From positions 1 through 38,560 of the forward strand of contig JAMCQP010000011.1 of NCBI GenBank assembly GCA_023381695.1: a stretch of DNA of 38,560 nt. Direction: 5' to 3'. The notes below the pieces were generated by a model. It did not search any database and had not been told where the DNA came from. It saw only the letters and a program-made list of their open reading frames with translations. Below are positions 15,448 to 24,402 of this stretch, piece by piece. A program made the position numbers and the translations under genes. This DNA is from Bacillota bacterium. Its GTDB lineage: Bacteria; Bacillota; UBA5301; JAMCQP01. Numbering within the stretch: position 1 is the stretch's first letter; every line of letters starts with the position of its first letter.

Positions 15448-16398
15448 TTACCCCGCCCCTTGCCCGATCCTGTCCGCCGGCCCGCCGGTGCGTTCCACCT
15501 CAACGCCCTTTCTGTGGGTGGAGGTTACGTAGCGGGTGGCCTTGATCCCCATAAGCGCGGCAGCCACTTCCCCCGCCCCTTCCTCATCGGGAACCACCCC
15601 AAAAACGGTGGGGCCGCTGCCGGAGATCAAGGCTCCACTGGCGCCCGCGCGGAGCAAGGCTTCTTTCAGCTCGTTCAACTCCGGGTGCAGCCTGCAGGTG
15701 ACCGATTCCAGCACGTTGCGCAGGCCCGCGGCCATGGCGTCGAAATCGTTGACCACACAGGCGTTGAGCATGGCCACCGTGTCGGGCCGGAGAGGTTCAA
15801 CAGCCTTGAGATCGAGGCCGCGATAGACCTCGGCGGTGGAGACCCCAAAACGCGGTTTGAGGAGCACCAGCCAGAAGTTCGGCGCGGCCGGCAAAACAGT
15901 AATCCGCTCCCCCCGCCCCTGCGCCAGCGCGGTGCCGCCCGTCAGGCAGAAGTTCACATCGGACCCGAGTCCCGCCGCCACCTCCCCGAGCTCTCTCTGG
16001 GACAGGTGCAGGCCCCACAAGGCGTTGAGCCCGACCAGAGCCCCGGCGGCATCGGCGCTTCCCCCCGCCAACCCCGCCGCCACCGGTATGGCCTTCTCCA
16101 ACCGGATCTCCGCCCCCCCAGCCAGGCCGAAACGCTCCTGCAACGCTCGCGCCGCCTTGTAGACCAGGTTGCTCTCATCGGCGGGGACCTCCGGATGGCT
16201 GCAGTGGATCTGTACGCCGCTGGAAGCGTTTTTAAACTCCAATGTATCGTAAAGACCGATGGACTGCATGATGGACTCCAGCTCGTGGTAGCCATCCGGC
16301 CTCTTTCCCAGCACATCCAGGGTCAGGTTCACCTTGGCGTAGGCCCGAACTTTGATCGTATAGCCGCTTGCCAGCCGGGCATCCGTTTCTTGAGGCAT
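15448..16398 (-). CDS. ispE: 4-diphosphocytidyl-2-C-methyl-D-erythritol kinase
   Basis: IspE phosphorylates CDP-methylerythritol in the non-mevalonate isoprenoid pathway. The 316-residue protein has the family start IKVRAYAKVNLTLDVLGKRPDGYHELES and the GHMP kinase phosphate loop PVAAGLAGGSADAAGALVGL (about residues 105-123). A C-terminal GASGALISGSGPTVFGV also matches. The residues equivalent to catalytic Lys and Asp (YAKVNL, GSADA) are present. Length is slightly above the usual 285-300 because of a short N-terminal tail and a C-terminal extension. In Bacillus ispE also lies upstream of spoVG. It is intact. Confidence 0.97.
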   Translation of the reverse strand: MPQETDARLASGYTIKVRAYAKVNLTLDVLGKRPDGYHELESIMQSIGLYDTLEFKNASSGVQIHCSHPEVPADESNLVYKAARALQERFGLAGGAEIRLEKAIPVAAGLAGGSADAAGALVGLNALWGLHLSQRELGEVAAGLGSDVNFCLTGGTALAQGRGERITVLPAAPNFWLVLLKPRFGVSTAEVYRGLDLKAVEPLRPDTVAMLNACVVNDFDAMAAGLRNVLESVTCRLHPELNELKEALLRAGASGALISGSGPTVFGVVPDEEGAGEVAAALMGIKATRYVTSTHRKGVEVERTGGPADRIGQGAG

Positions 16399-16462
16399 AC
16401 TCTTACCCCCGGGCTCCCCTCTTTTTAAAGTCTATTTCGTCTCTGGCACCGTAATTTCCTTT

Positions 16463-16493
16463 AAAAATAAAAGGCCCGCCTTGATCGGCGAGC
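16463..16493 (-). terminator. Rho-independent terminator after cphA
   Basis: On the minus strand GCTCGCC, a six-base loop and GGCGGGC form a 7-bp stem with one G-U pair, followed by CTTTTATTTTT. It ends the cphB-cphA transcript before ispE. The remaining bases of 16399-16565 show no clear ispE promoter. Confidence 0.85.
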
Positions 16494-16565
16494 TCTAAGC
16501 TCATTCAGATTTGGCCGTGGGGAACTCATGGAGCAGCGGGAGAGGCTCTTCCATGGGGAATGGGA

Positions 16566-19295
16566 TTACGAGGTGGCTGCTCCGTGGCCGGAGATCGCCG
16601 CCGCCACCAGCTCCTGCTCCTCCTGCAGGGTGCTCCGGTGGACCGAAGCCTGGAACTCCGCCACCACCCGGACCACCCGATCGTACTTCTCGTAGAAGAT
16701 GGCTACCAGATCTCCGGGCCGGGCGGAAGACATCGCCACCCGGACCGCCTCCTCCTCGCGCGGCACAACCCGCACCACTTCCGGCGCCATCCCCGCCGCG
16801 TGCACGCCCTGGCGAAGAAGTCCCGCCGTGGCTCCCGGCGCGCGCCCCCGGAGATCGTCATCCTCCTTGATGTAGACCAGGTCAAAGTTCCGGCCGGCAA
16901 TCCGTCCCATTTCAATGATGGTCTCGTCGGGCCGGTCTCCGGGAGCGGCGATCACCCCGATTCGCCTGCCGCCCGCCTTGACCGTGTCCAGAGAGGAGAC
17001 CGCGCGGGAAATGGCCTCAAATCCCGCCGGGTTGTGCCCGTAGTCCACCAGGACCTCAAAATCGTTGACCGTAAAGAGGTTGAACCGCCCGGGATTGCAC
17101 TCCGGCGTGCAGCTGAAAGCTTCCAACGCTCTTTTGATCGCCTCATCGGCGACCCCCATGGCCATCGCCGCGGCCGCCGCCGCCAGGGCATTCTCCACGT
17201 TATGCACGGCGGCCCCCCCGAAGGTGGCTGGAATCTCCCCGGCCGCCATCAGCGCTTTGGCCTGGCCGCCGGCCGCCATGACGATCACCCCCTTTTGCAG
17301 GTAGACCGCTCTTTTGCCCGCAGCCAGGTGGGCTTGCACCAGCGGGCTTCCCTCCGGATTCATGGTAAAATAGACGACCTCGCACGGCGCCTTCCGCGCC
17401 ATCCCGGCCACCAGCGGGTCATCCGCATTCAGGACGGCGGCGCCATTGCCGAAGGTCCGTTCCACCAGGAGGCTCTTGACGCCTGCCATGTCTTCCAGGC
17501 TCTCCACCTGGTACTGCCCCCGGTGATCGTCGGTGACATTGAGCACCACCGAGAGATCGCAATAATCAAAGCCGAGGCCCGCGCGCAGGATGCCGCCCCG
17601 GGCGGTCTCCAGAACAGCCGCCTCCACGCTCGGGTCGCGCAGCACCATCTGCGCGCTGAACGGCCCCGTGGTATCCCCATTGACGACCCCGCTCTCCCCG
17701 ATATAGATTCCGTCGGTGGTGGTCATCCCCACCTTCCGCCCCGTCTGGGCCAGGATCCGGCCAATCATCCGGGTGGTGGTGGTCTTGCCGTTGGTGCCGG
17801 TGATGGCCACGATCGGGATCCGGCTGGGCGTTCCCGGCGGGAAGAGCATGTCCACAATCCGGCCGGCCACGTCCCTGGGAGAGCCAGCGGAGGGGTACAT
17901 GTGCATGCGCAGCCCGGGGGCGGCGTTGATCTCCACGATGGCGCCGCCCTGCGGCTCCACGGGAAGCGCGATGTTTTCCACCACCAGATCCACGCCGGCC
18001 ACATCCAGCCCCACCGCCCGGACCGCCCGGATCGCCAGTTCCAGATTGGCCGGGTGCACCATTTCGGTCACATCCACGGCGGTGCCGCCGGTGCTGAGAT
18101 TGCCCGTCTCCCTCAGGTAGATTCTCCGCTTCTCCTGCGGCACGCTGTCCAGGGTCATTCCTTGCCGGGCCAGAACCATGACCGCCGTGGGATCAATCTT
18201 GATCCTGGTGAGGGGAAGTTCGTGGTCCTCGCCCCGCCGGGGATCCCGGTTGGCGATCTCCACCAGTTGCCGGACGGAATGGAGCCCGTCGCCGGTCACA
18301 TAGGCCGGGACGCGCTCGGCGGCGGCGGCCACCTCCCCCTTTACCACCAGCAACCGGTAGTCCTTCCCCCTGATGAACCGTTCCACAATCACTTCCTTGC
18401 TGTAATCCCGCGCCAGGCGGAAGGCGGTGCGGATCTCCACGGGGTCGCGGAGTTGCATGCTGACCCCCTTGCCCTGATTGCTGTTGTGCGGCTTGACCAC
18501 CACCGGCAAGCCGATCCGTTCCGCGATCCGGAGGGCCTCCTCCTCCGTCTCGGCGATGTCTCCCTCCGGGACGGGGATGTACAGATCCTTCAAGAGCTGC
18601 TTGGTCAGCCATTTATCACAGGCAATATCCACGCTGATGGCGCTGGTCCGGGCCGTAACCGAGGCCTGGATCCACTTCTGCCGGCACCCGTACCCCAATT
18701 GAACCAGGCTGGAATGGCTCCCCAGCCGGATCGCCGGAATACCGCGCGCCAGGGCGGCTTCCACAATGGCGCCGGTGCTCGGCCCGAGATCGAGGCGGGC
18801 AACCGCCGTCCGGATACGCCCCAGGTAGGGATCGAGGGAAAACCTTTCACCGTCCAGCAGCCGGTTGACGATCTCCACCGCCCCGTACAGCGCCGCTTCC
18901 GCCGCCGCCCGTGATTTGCGCCCGATCACCACCAGATACTCGGAAGGGGCGCCGGCGCGGCGGGTGGTCCCGAAGGAGACCCCGTATCCGGCGAGGGTCT
19001 GGAGTTCGATGGCCACATGTTCGGTGATGTGGCCGAGGTAGGTTCCCTCCCGCAACCTCTCCACAAAACCGCCCGGGCGCCCGCGCGAGCAGGTGTGCTC
19101 GTCCAGCGCCGGAATCAGCTCCAATAGCCCCCCGGTAAACCCCGTGATGGCGTTGCTCGGCCTTTCTTCAAATTCTCCGATATCCATGGACATGGCCACC
19201 ACCGGTTTGTGGCTGTAGACATTGGGACCATCGTAAAACATGACCTTTTCAATTTTCACGCGCGAAGTGCTGGTCTCGGAAGTGCTGGCTTCCAC
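16566..19295 (-). CDS. cphA: Cyanophycin synthetase
   Basis: CphA makes cyanophycin, a nitrogen-reserve polymer with an aspartate backbone and arginine side chains. The 909-residue protein has the CphA N-terminal domain (residues 15-170, e.g. GTYLGHITEHVAIELQ). It then has an ATP-grasp domain with KPHNSNQGKGVSMQL (about residue 267) and a Mur-ligase-like domain with GTNGKTTTTRMIGRIL (about residue 500) and VLNVTDDHRGQ. Typical length is 870-910, and all three catalytic modules look intact. The start is GTG 19295, after AAAGGGACGAGAAGG. It lies 44 bases after the cyanophycinase gene, a standard pairing. It ends before a terminator. An alternative as a plain Mur-ligase-like enzyme is ruled out by the N-terminal and ATP-grasp parts. 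Confidence 0.96.
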   Translation of the reverse strand: MEASTSETSTSRVKIEKVMFYDGPNVYSHKPVVAMSMDIGEFEERPSNAITGFTGGLLELIPALDEHTCSRGRPGGFVERLREGTYLGHITEHVAIELQTLAGYGVSFGTTRRAGAPSEYLVVIGRKSRAAAEAALYGAVEIVNRLLDGERFSLDPYLGRIRTAVARLDLGPSTGAIVEAALARGIPAIRLGSHSSLVQLGYGCRQKWIQASVTARTSAISVDIACDKWLTKQLLKDLYIPVPEGDIAETEEEALRIAERIGLPVVVKPHNSNQGKGVSMQLRDPVEIRTAFRLARDYSKEVIVERFIRGKDYRLLVVKGEVAAAAERVPAYVTGDGLHSVRQLVEIANRDPRRGEDHELPLTRIKIDPTAVMVLARQGMTLDSVPQEKRRIYLRETGNLSTGGTAVDVTEMVHPANLELAIRAVRAVGLDVAGVDLVVENIALPVEPQGGAIVEINAAPGLRMHMYPSAGSPRDVAGRIVDMLFPPGTPSRIPIVAITGTNGKTTTTRMIGRILAQTGRKVGMTTTDGIYIGESGVVNGDTTGPFSAQMVLRDPSVEAAVLETARGGILRAGLGFDYCDLSVVLNVTDDHRGQYQVESLEDMAGVKSLLVERTFGNGAAVLNADDPLVAGMARKAPCEVVYFTMNPEGSPLVQAHLAAGKRAVYLQKGVIVMAAGGQAKALMAAGEIPATFGGAAVHNVENALAAAAAAMAMGVADEAIKRALEAFSCTPECNPGRFNLFTVNDFEVLVDYGHNPAGFEAISRAVSSLDTVKAGGRRIGVIAAPGDRPDETIIEMGRIAGRNFDLVYIKEDDDLRGRAPGATAGLLRQGVHAAGMAPEVVRVVPREEEAVRVAMSSARPGDLVAIFYEKYDRVVRVVAEFQASVHRSTLQEEQELVAAAISGHGAATS

Positions 19296-19339
19296 CCTTC
19301 TCGTCCCTTTCCCTTTTTCCCGTTACTTCTCTGCCATAT

Positions 19340-20162
19340 TTATCCAACCACCCGGCGCAGGCGAAGGTTAAACCTGTGTCCATACGGCAGGACATGCAGG
19401 ATAACGTTGCTTAGCGCCAGAGGCTCACTGGGAGCCTGCTCGGAAACATTGGTCATGGTAAGATGCGAACCGTCCACCACGGTAACCGTCTGCGAGCCGA
19501 TCACCTCAAAAGTCGCGTCGGGGCTCACAATTATGGCCGTATCCTCATCGATGCCGACCCCCAGCACATAGGGGTTATACGCGACCGCCGAGAGCAACCG
19601 GCCGATCCTTCCCCGCTGGGCGAAGTGCTGATCCACCACCACCCCTTTGAGGAGGGACAACCCCGGCGCCATGCTCAGGATGTCCTTTTTGGGGGAATCA
19701 TCGTTGTTGCCGCCCACCACCATCACATCCGTCATCACCGACGCCCCCGCGCTGGTGCCCGCGATCACCACGCCGCGCCGGTAAGCCGCCGAAAGCGCGG
19801 TACCGATGGCTGTCCCTCCAATCGTGCTGGTGATCCGCAACTGATCTCCCCCGGTAAAAAAGATCCCGGTCGCCTGGCCAAGGAGGCCGGCCTTCTCCTC
19901 CTCGTCGGCCTCGGCGCGGGAATTCACATGGAGGACTTCCACCAGGCCGGCTCCCAGCTTTTCAAAGAGCGTCCCGGTACTCCCGGCCGGCGGTCTCCGG
20001 CTCCTCGGTGGCGCTGGTGATCACCGCGATCCGGGCCTCCGGCCCGCCGGCAATCTTTATAAACCGGCGCAAAATAAGGCAGTCACCGTCCTTATCCTCG
20101 GCGCCACCGATGATCACCAGGGTTCCCTGGACCTTTTCGTCGCTATCCCTCGATAACCCCAT
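19340..20162 (-). pseudogene. cphB: Cyanophycinase, split by a one-base frameshift
   Basis: CphB is a serine peptidase (family S51) that cuts cyanophycin to beta-Asp-Arg. Two frames hold the protein. The N-terminal 66 residues, with GTLVIIGGAEDKDGDCLILRRF, run to a stop in GACGCTCTTTGA near 19962. The rest, LFEKLGAGLVEVLHVNSRAE onward, is in another frame and has GTSAGASVM with the nucleophile serine, plus FFTGGDQ. Dropping one base in GACGCTC restores a single 273-residue protein, the normal CphB length. The change is not in a long homopolymer. It is either a true inactivating mutation, a programmed event or a sequencing error. A GTG at 19942 could still translate the larger fragment, but it would lack the N-terminal strand. 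Confidence 0.85.
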
Positions 20163-20196
20163 CTAACCGGATTCCTCCGTTGCCTGCGGCCATCCG

Positions 20197-21462
20197 TCAC
20201 CCGCGGCCAAGGGTAACAATGTAGACCAGGGCGCCCCAGATCCGGCGGAAGAAGACCACCACCGGGTTGGCGCGGGCCACCGGTTCGGCGGCCACCAGAT
20301 CCACTCTGCCCAGGGTCTCATTCCCCAGCGTGGCCCGGAGCTCCCCGACCTTTTGCCCTTTTGAAAGCGGCGCCTGCACATTTCTGGGCAGGACCAGCTT
20401 CTTCTGGACCAGGCTCTCGTCGCCCCGCCGGGTCAAAACCACCAGAGGTTGCCCGGTTTCCACGGGGAGGACGGTCCGCGTGCCGTTCGGGACCGCCACC
20501 GTTCCCACCCGGCGGCCCCGGGAGGCCACCGGTACCCGGGCAAAGGCCCGGAAGCCGTAATCCATGAGGTGGGCCGCCTGTTCGACCCGGGCTTCGTCGG
20601 ACTCGGTCCGCAGCACCACGGCAATCAGGCGCAATCCATTACGTATGGAGGTCGCCGACAGGGACCAGCCCGCCTCCTCGGTATGGCCGGTCTTCAGACC
20701 GTCAGCCCCCAGATAGGTATTCAAAAGTCTGTTGGTATTGGTCAGGACGAATTTTCCTCCCCGCAGGCTGTCCTGCCAGGTGGACGTCCACTTTAAAATC
20801 TGCGGGTATTTCACCAGCTCCCGGGACATGATGGCGACATCGTAGGCCGTGGTATAGTTGCCCTGGACCCCTTCCGGCGCCGGAAGCCCGCTGCTGTCGA
20901 AGAAATAGGTGTCCTTCATGCCGAGTTCTTTGGCGCGGCGGTTCATGCTGGTCACAAAAGCCTGCTCCGTGCCGGCCAGATATTCGGCCACCGCCACCGA
21001 GGCGTCGTTGGCTGAAGCGATGGCAATGGCCTTTAACAGATCTCGCAGGGGAAATCTCTCCCCCTGCGCCAGAAACACTTCCGATCCGCCCTGCCGGGAA
21101 GCGGTGGCGCTCACCGTCACCTGGTCGTCCAGGCTGACCCGGCCTGTCTGAACCGCCTCCATGGCCAAAAGGAGGGTCATAATCTTGCTGATGCTGGCCG
21201 GCGGCAGGCGCTTGTGGGCGTTCTTCTGCCACAGTACCTGCCCGCTGGATGCTTCGGTGAGAATCGCGGACTCGGACGGGATATCAAAGATGATCTGGCC
21301 GACCTGGCTGGGCCCGGGCGGCGCGGCCAACTCAAGGCTCGTGTTGGACGAATTTGTGCCTGGTGGGATGGAATTCACCGGGCCACCGGCAAAGGACAGC
21401 TTTAATATCGCGGCGATCACGATCACCGCCATGGCCGTCTTTTGAAAGCCCCTCCGTGCCAA
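20197..21462 (-). CDS. D-alanyl-D-alanine carboxypeptidase (PBP5/DacF family)
   Basis: The enzyme trims the terminal D-Ala from peptidoglycan stem peptides. From TTG 21462 (AGGAAGGGG upstream) it gives 421 residues with an N-terminal signal peptide (TAMAVIVIAAILKLSFA). The active-site motif is PASISKIMT (SxxK), SAN lies in IASANDASVAVAEYL and KTG in DGLKTGHTEEAG. The C-terminal PBP5-type beta domain ends in a short amphipathic helix (VVFFRRIWGALVYIVTLG) that anchors it to the membrane. The longer frame to GTG 21495 adds 11 residues. It lies just upstream of cphB in the same direction; the D,D-carboxypeptidase role in spores (DacF) is inferred, not shown. Confidence 0.93.
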   Translation of the reverse strand: MARRGFQKTAMAVIVIAAILKLSFAGGPVNSIPPGTNSSNTSLELAAPPGPSQVGQIIFDIPSESAILTEASSGQVLWQKNAHKRLPPASISKIMTLLLAMEAVQTGRVSLDDQVTVSATASRQGGSEVFLAQGERFPLRDLLKAIAIASANDASVAVAEYLAGTEQAFVTSMNRRAKELGMKDTYFFDSSGLPAPEGVQGNYTTAYDVAIMSRELVKYPQILKWTSTWQDSLRGGKFVLTNTNRLLNTYLGADGLKTGHTEEAGWSLSATSIRNGLRLIAVVLRTESDEARVEQAAHLMDYGFRAFARVPVASRGRRVGTVAVPNGTRTVLPVETGQPLVVLTRRGDESLVQKKLVLPRNVQAPLSKGQKVGELRATLGNETLGRVDLVAAEPVARANPVVVFFRRIWGALVYIVTLGRG

Positions 21463-21565
21463 TATTACTACCCCTTCCTGCGCTGGAAATAGCACCGTAA
21501 TTTACCCGGTGTTAGGCTTCCCGGTTAAGAAGAAGGATATTCGGCCCAGATGAAGAAGGACGTTT

Positions 21566-21594
21566 GAAAAAGACGCCCGGCGCAATCGCCCGGC
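21566..21594 (-). terminator. Terminator-like hairpin after the flavin reductase gene
   Basis: On the minus strand two eight-base arms (21587-21594 and 21575-21582) form a GC-rich stem with one mismatch and a four-base loop. GTCTTTTTCAAA follows. It lies just past the flavin reductase stop at 21600 and before the D,D-carboxypeptidase gene. Confidence 0.6.
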
Positions 21595-21599
21595 GTAAT

Positions 21600-22142
21600 T
21601 CAAGTTTCCGATCTCCCCTTCTTCGCGGAAAACCCCTGCCGCCCGATCTCCCCGCGCAGGCCCCAATAAGCCGCGCTTCCGTAGGCCATCGGCCTGGCCT
21701 TTGCCAGATCAATCCGGCCGTGGCTGTCCAAAACCGCCTCTTCCGCATGGACTGCCAGGATCTCCCCGATGAAAAGATCGTGGCTTCCCAGGGGAACAAC
21801 CTGCCGGACCCGGCACTCCAGGTTCACCGGGCATTCACCGATTAGCTGGGCCCGGACCCGGGTCCCCGCCACCGGGGTAAGGCCAAACTCCTGGAATTTA
21901 TCCAGCGTTTTCCCGGAGACCAGGCCGCACCGGTCTAAAACCCAGGCCTGCTCCTCGGAGGGGATATTCACCACAAATTCGCCGGTATCCTGGATTACCC
22001 GGTGTGAAAAACGCTCCCGCCGGACGGAAATGCCCACCATGGGCGGCTCCGAACACAGGGTGCCCACCCAGGCCAGGGTGATGATATTCGCCCGGCCGTC
22101 TTGATCCAGACAGCTCACCATCACCACCGGCACCGGGTACAA
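21600..22142 (-). CDS. Flavin reductase-like (FMN-binding) family protein
   Basis: The 180-residue protein starts LYPVPVVMVSCLDQDGRANIITLAWVGTLCSEPPMVGISVRRERFSHRVIQDTGEFVVNIPSEEQ. This is the FMN-binding split-barrel pattern of flavin reductase-like proteins. H of FSHRVI and the phrase VNLECRVRQVVPLGSHDLFIGEILAVH also fit. Such proteins reduce flavin or act as flavoredoxins in electron transfer. The only start is TTG 22142, because an in-frame stop lies just upstream; GGGGACGG is a modest ribosome binding site. It is divergent from mccA, with about 88 bases between. The substrate or partner is unknown. Confidence 0.88.
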   Translation of the reverse strand: MYPVPVVMVSCLDQDGRANIITLAWVGTLCSEPPMVGISVRRERFSHRVIQDTGEFVVNIPSEEQAWVLDRCGLVSGKTLDKFQEFGLTPVAGTRVRAQLIGECPVNLECRVRQVVPLGSHDLFIGEILAVHAEEAVLDSHGRIDLAKARPMAYGSAAYWGLRGEIGRQGFSAKKGRSET

Positions 22143-22165
22143 ATCCGTCCCCGCAACTCAGCCGT

Positions 22166-22195
22166 ATTATGATGGTAGAAATATTTTATTTCCAA
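22166..22195 (-). promoter_or_regulatory. Possible sigma-A promoter of the flavin reductase gene
   Basis: On the minus strand TTGGAA (22190-22195) and CATAAT (22166-22171) are 18 bases apart in the AT-rich interval shared with mccA. The plus-strand promoter for mccA is not clear, though TACTAT (22202-22207) might be its -10. No T-box or S-box is visible in this short interval. Confidence 0.35.
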
Positions 22196-22230
22196 TCAGT
22201 TTACTATGAATTGAATTGGAGGCTTCGCCC

Positions 22231-23181
22231 ATGCCAGAGCAGTTAGTCCACGTCTTGAGGCCGCCCGTGGATGATATCCGCCAGCTCATCGGCAACACCC
22301 CTCTCCTCAGGATTACCCACTTTCCCCTGCCCGAGGGCGTAAACATTTACGCCAAACTGGAGTATCTTAACCCCGGCGGCAGCGTCAAGGATCGCACCTG
22401 CCTCACCATGCTCGCCGAGGCGGAAAGGCAGGGGCGGCTGCACCCCGGGACCACCATCATCGAACCCACCGCCGGCAATACGGGAATCGGCCTGGCCCTG
22501 GCCGCCATCAACAAGGGATACCGGATGATCTACACCGTCCCCGAAAAATTCTCGGCCGAAAAACAGCAACTGATGCGCGCCCTGGGCGCGGAGATCGTGC
22601 ACACCAGGACCGCCGACGGGATGGACGGGGCGATCCGGGCCGCAGAGGAACTCCACCGGCAGATTCCCGGCTCCATAGTGCTGAACCAGTTTACCAACCC
22701 GGCGAATCCACTGGCCCACTACCAGACCACGGGACCGGAGATCTATGAGCAACTGGAAGGAAAGGTGGATGTCTTTGTGGCGGGGGTGGGCACCGGCGGC
22801 ACCTTTACCGGCGCCGCGCGCTATCTGAAGGAGCAGAACCCGCGACTGTGGGCGGTGGCCGTGGAGCCTGAAGGCTCGGTACTGAAAGGAGGCGCCCCGG
22901 GCAGCCATCGCACCGAAGGGATTGGCGTGGAGTTCATCCCGGAGACGCTGGACATGAAGCTGGTGGATGAAATCGCCACCATCCCCGACGATGAGGCATT
23001 CGAGATGGTCAAGGAATTGTCAGCCAGGGAAGGAACCCTGGTGGGAAGCTCGTCCGCCGCCGCCTTCCGCGCCGCCTTGCGGGTGGCCCGGCGCAGCCGG
23101 CCGGGCGTCAATATCGCCGTGATCTTCCCGGATGGAAGCGAACGCTACCTCAGCAAAAAGATCTACGAAGGGGGCATCTGA
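22231..23181 (+). CDS. mccA: PLP-dependent cystathionine beta-synthase type (O-acetylserine-dependent), CysK/CBS family
   Basis: From ATG 22231 (GGAGG eight bases upstream) this is 316 residues. It has IGNTPLLRI, the PLP lysine in LEYLNPGGSVKDRTCL, the phosphate loop TAGNTGIGLALAA, FTNPANPLAHYQTTGPEI and GVGTGGTFTGAARYLKE. These are the fold-II PLP motifs of cysteine synthase/cystathionine beta-synthase. The extra C-terminal region of eukaryotic CBS (CBS domains) is absent. Because a cystathionine gamma-lyase follows at once, the pair matches Bacillus mccA-mccB, which converts homocysteine to cysteine. CysK alone is the main alternative. Confidence 0.88.
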   Translation: MPEQLVHVLRPPVDDIRQLIGNTPLLRITHFPLPEGVNIYAKLEYLNPGGSVKDRTCLTMLAEAERQGRLHPGTTIIEPTAGNTGIGLALAAINKGYRMIYTVPEKFSAEKQQLMRALGAEIVHTRTADGMDGAIRAAEELHRQIPGSIVLNQFTNPANPLAHYQTTGPEIYEQLEGKVDVFVAGVGTGGTFTGAARYLKEQNPRLWAVAVEPEGSVLKGGAPGSHRTEGIGVEFIPETLDMKLVDEIATIPDDEAFEMVKELSAREGTLVGSSSAAAFRAALRVARRSRPGVNIAVIFPDGSERYLSKKIYEGGI

Positions 23182-23182
23182 A

Positions 23183-24391
23183 GTGACGGATGGGTTTGAC
23201 AAGACCAAAGTTGGGTCTGACAAAGCCACGGCTGAGCCTGATAAGCCTGGCATCAACACCCGTCTCTTGCACAGCGGGATGGAATTTGACCCGCGTACCG
23301 GAGCGGTCAGCGTGCCTGTCTATCAGGTTTCAACTTTCAAACAGGAGGCTCTGGGCCGGCACCACGGTTACGAGTATTCCCGGACCGGCAATCCCACCCG
23401 GCAGGCCCTGGAAGAGCTCATTGCCGCCCTGGAAGGCGGCCGGCGCGGCCTGGCCTTCGCCTCCGGGATGGCGGCCATCTCCTCGGTCCTGATGCTGTTT
23501 GACGCCGGGGATCACCTGATCGTCTCGGACGATGTGTACGGCGGCACTTTCCGCGTGCTGGACAAGGTCTTTCGGCGGTTCGGGGTGGACGTCACCTTCG
23601 CGGATCTTAGCCGGGCGGAGGAACTGCCCGGAGCGCTCACCGCCCGGACCAGGGCGGTCTTCGTGGAGACCCCCACCAACCCGTTGATGCGCGTCACGGA
23701 CCTCCGCGCGGTAAGCGCCTTCTGCAAGGGACATGGGCTCCTCCACGTGGTGGACAACACCTTCATGACTCCTTACCTGCAAAGGCCGCTGGAACTGGGG
23801 GCGGATCTCGTGATCCACAGCGCCACCAAATATCTGGGCGGTCACAGCGACGTGGTGGCGGGGCTGGTGGTGGTCGCCAGCCAGGAACTGGGCGACCGCC
23901 TCCATTTCATCCAGAACGCCGTGGGCGCCATCCTCGGCCCCATGGATTCCTGGCTGGTGATGCGCGGCGTCAAGACCCTGGGCGTCCGGATGGATCGCCA
24001 GCAGGCCAACGCACAGGCGATCACCGAATGGCTGAAAGGGCGCCCTGAGGTAAAAAAGGTCTACTACCCGGGCTTGCCGGAACACCCGGGCCATGCGCTG
24101 GCTAAAAAACAGGCCGCCGGATTCGGCGCCATGGTCTCCTTTGAACTTGCCAGCGCGTCTTTGGCGGAACACCTCCTGAACAACGTGCGGCTGATCACCC
24201 TTGCGGAGAGCCTGGGTGCGGTGGAAAGCCTGATCTGCCTGCCCGCCAGGATGACCCACGCCTCCATCCCGCCTGAAAAAAGAGCGGCCCGCGGAATCAG
24301 CGACGCTCTGGTGCGGCTTTCCGCGGGCATTGAAGACGTAAAGGACCTGATCGCGGACCTCGCCCGGGCACTGGGAACCCGCCCGGAGTGA
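23183..24391 (+). CDS. mccB: Cystathionine gamma-lyase / PLP trans-sulfuration enzyme
   Basis: The 402-residue Cys/Met metabolism PLP enzyme has SVPVYQVSTFKQ, YEYSRTGNPTRQALEELIAALEGG, FASGMAAISSVL and the PLP lysine in DLVIHSATKYLGGHSDVVAG. GTG 23183 is the likely start, right after the mccA stop with GAAGGGGG upstream. Compared with usual family members it carries an extra 25-residue polar lead with repeats of the (G/S/P)-D-K type (FDKTKVGSDKATAEPDK) before the normal GINTRLLHSG. It works with mccA in reverse transsulfuration; a cystathionine gamma-synthase or methionine lyase activity is also possible by family. Confidence 0.9.
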   Translation: MTDGFDKTKVGSDKATAEPDKPGINTRLLHSGMEFDPRTGAVSVPVYQVSTFKQEALGRHHGYEYSRTGNPTRQALEELIAALEGGRRGLAFASGMAAISSVLMLFDAGDHLIVSDDVYGGTFRVLDKVFRRFGVDVTFADLSRAEELPGALTARTRAVFVETPTNPLMRVTDLRAVSAFCKGHGLLHVVDNTFMTPYLQRPLELGADLVIHSATKYLGGHSDVVAGLVVVASQELGDRLHFIQNAVGAILGPMDSWLVMRGVKTLGVRMDRQQANAQAITEWLKGRPEVKKVYYPGLPEHPGHALAKKQAAGFGAMVSFELASASLAEHLLNNVRLITLAESLGAVESLICLPARMTHASIPPEKRAARGISDALVRLSAGIEDVKDLIADLARALGTRPE

Positions 24392-24402
24392 TAAAGCTCC
24401 GC

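Noticed and set aside
16560..18914. A 784-residue plus-strand frame opposite cphA
   Set aside because: It is the antisense shadow of cyanophycin synthetase, with composition typical of such frames.
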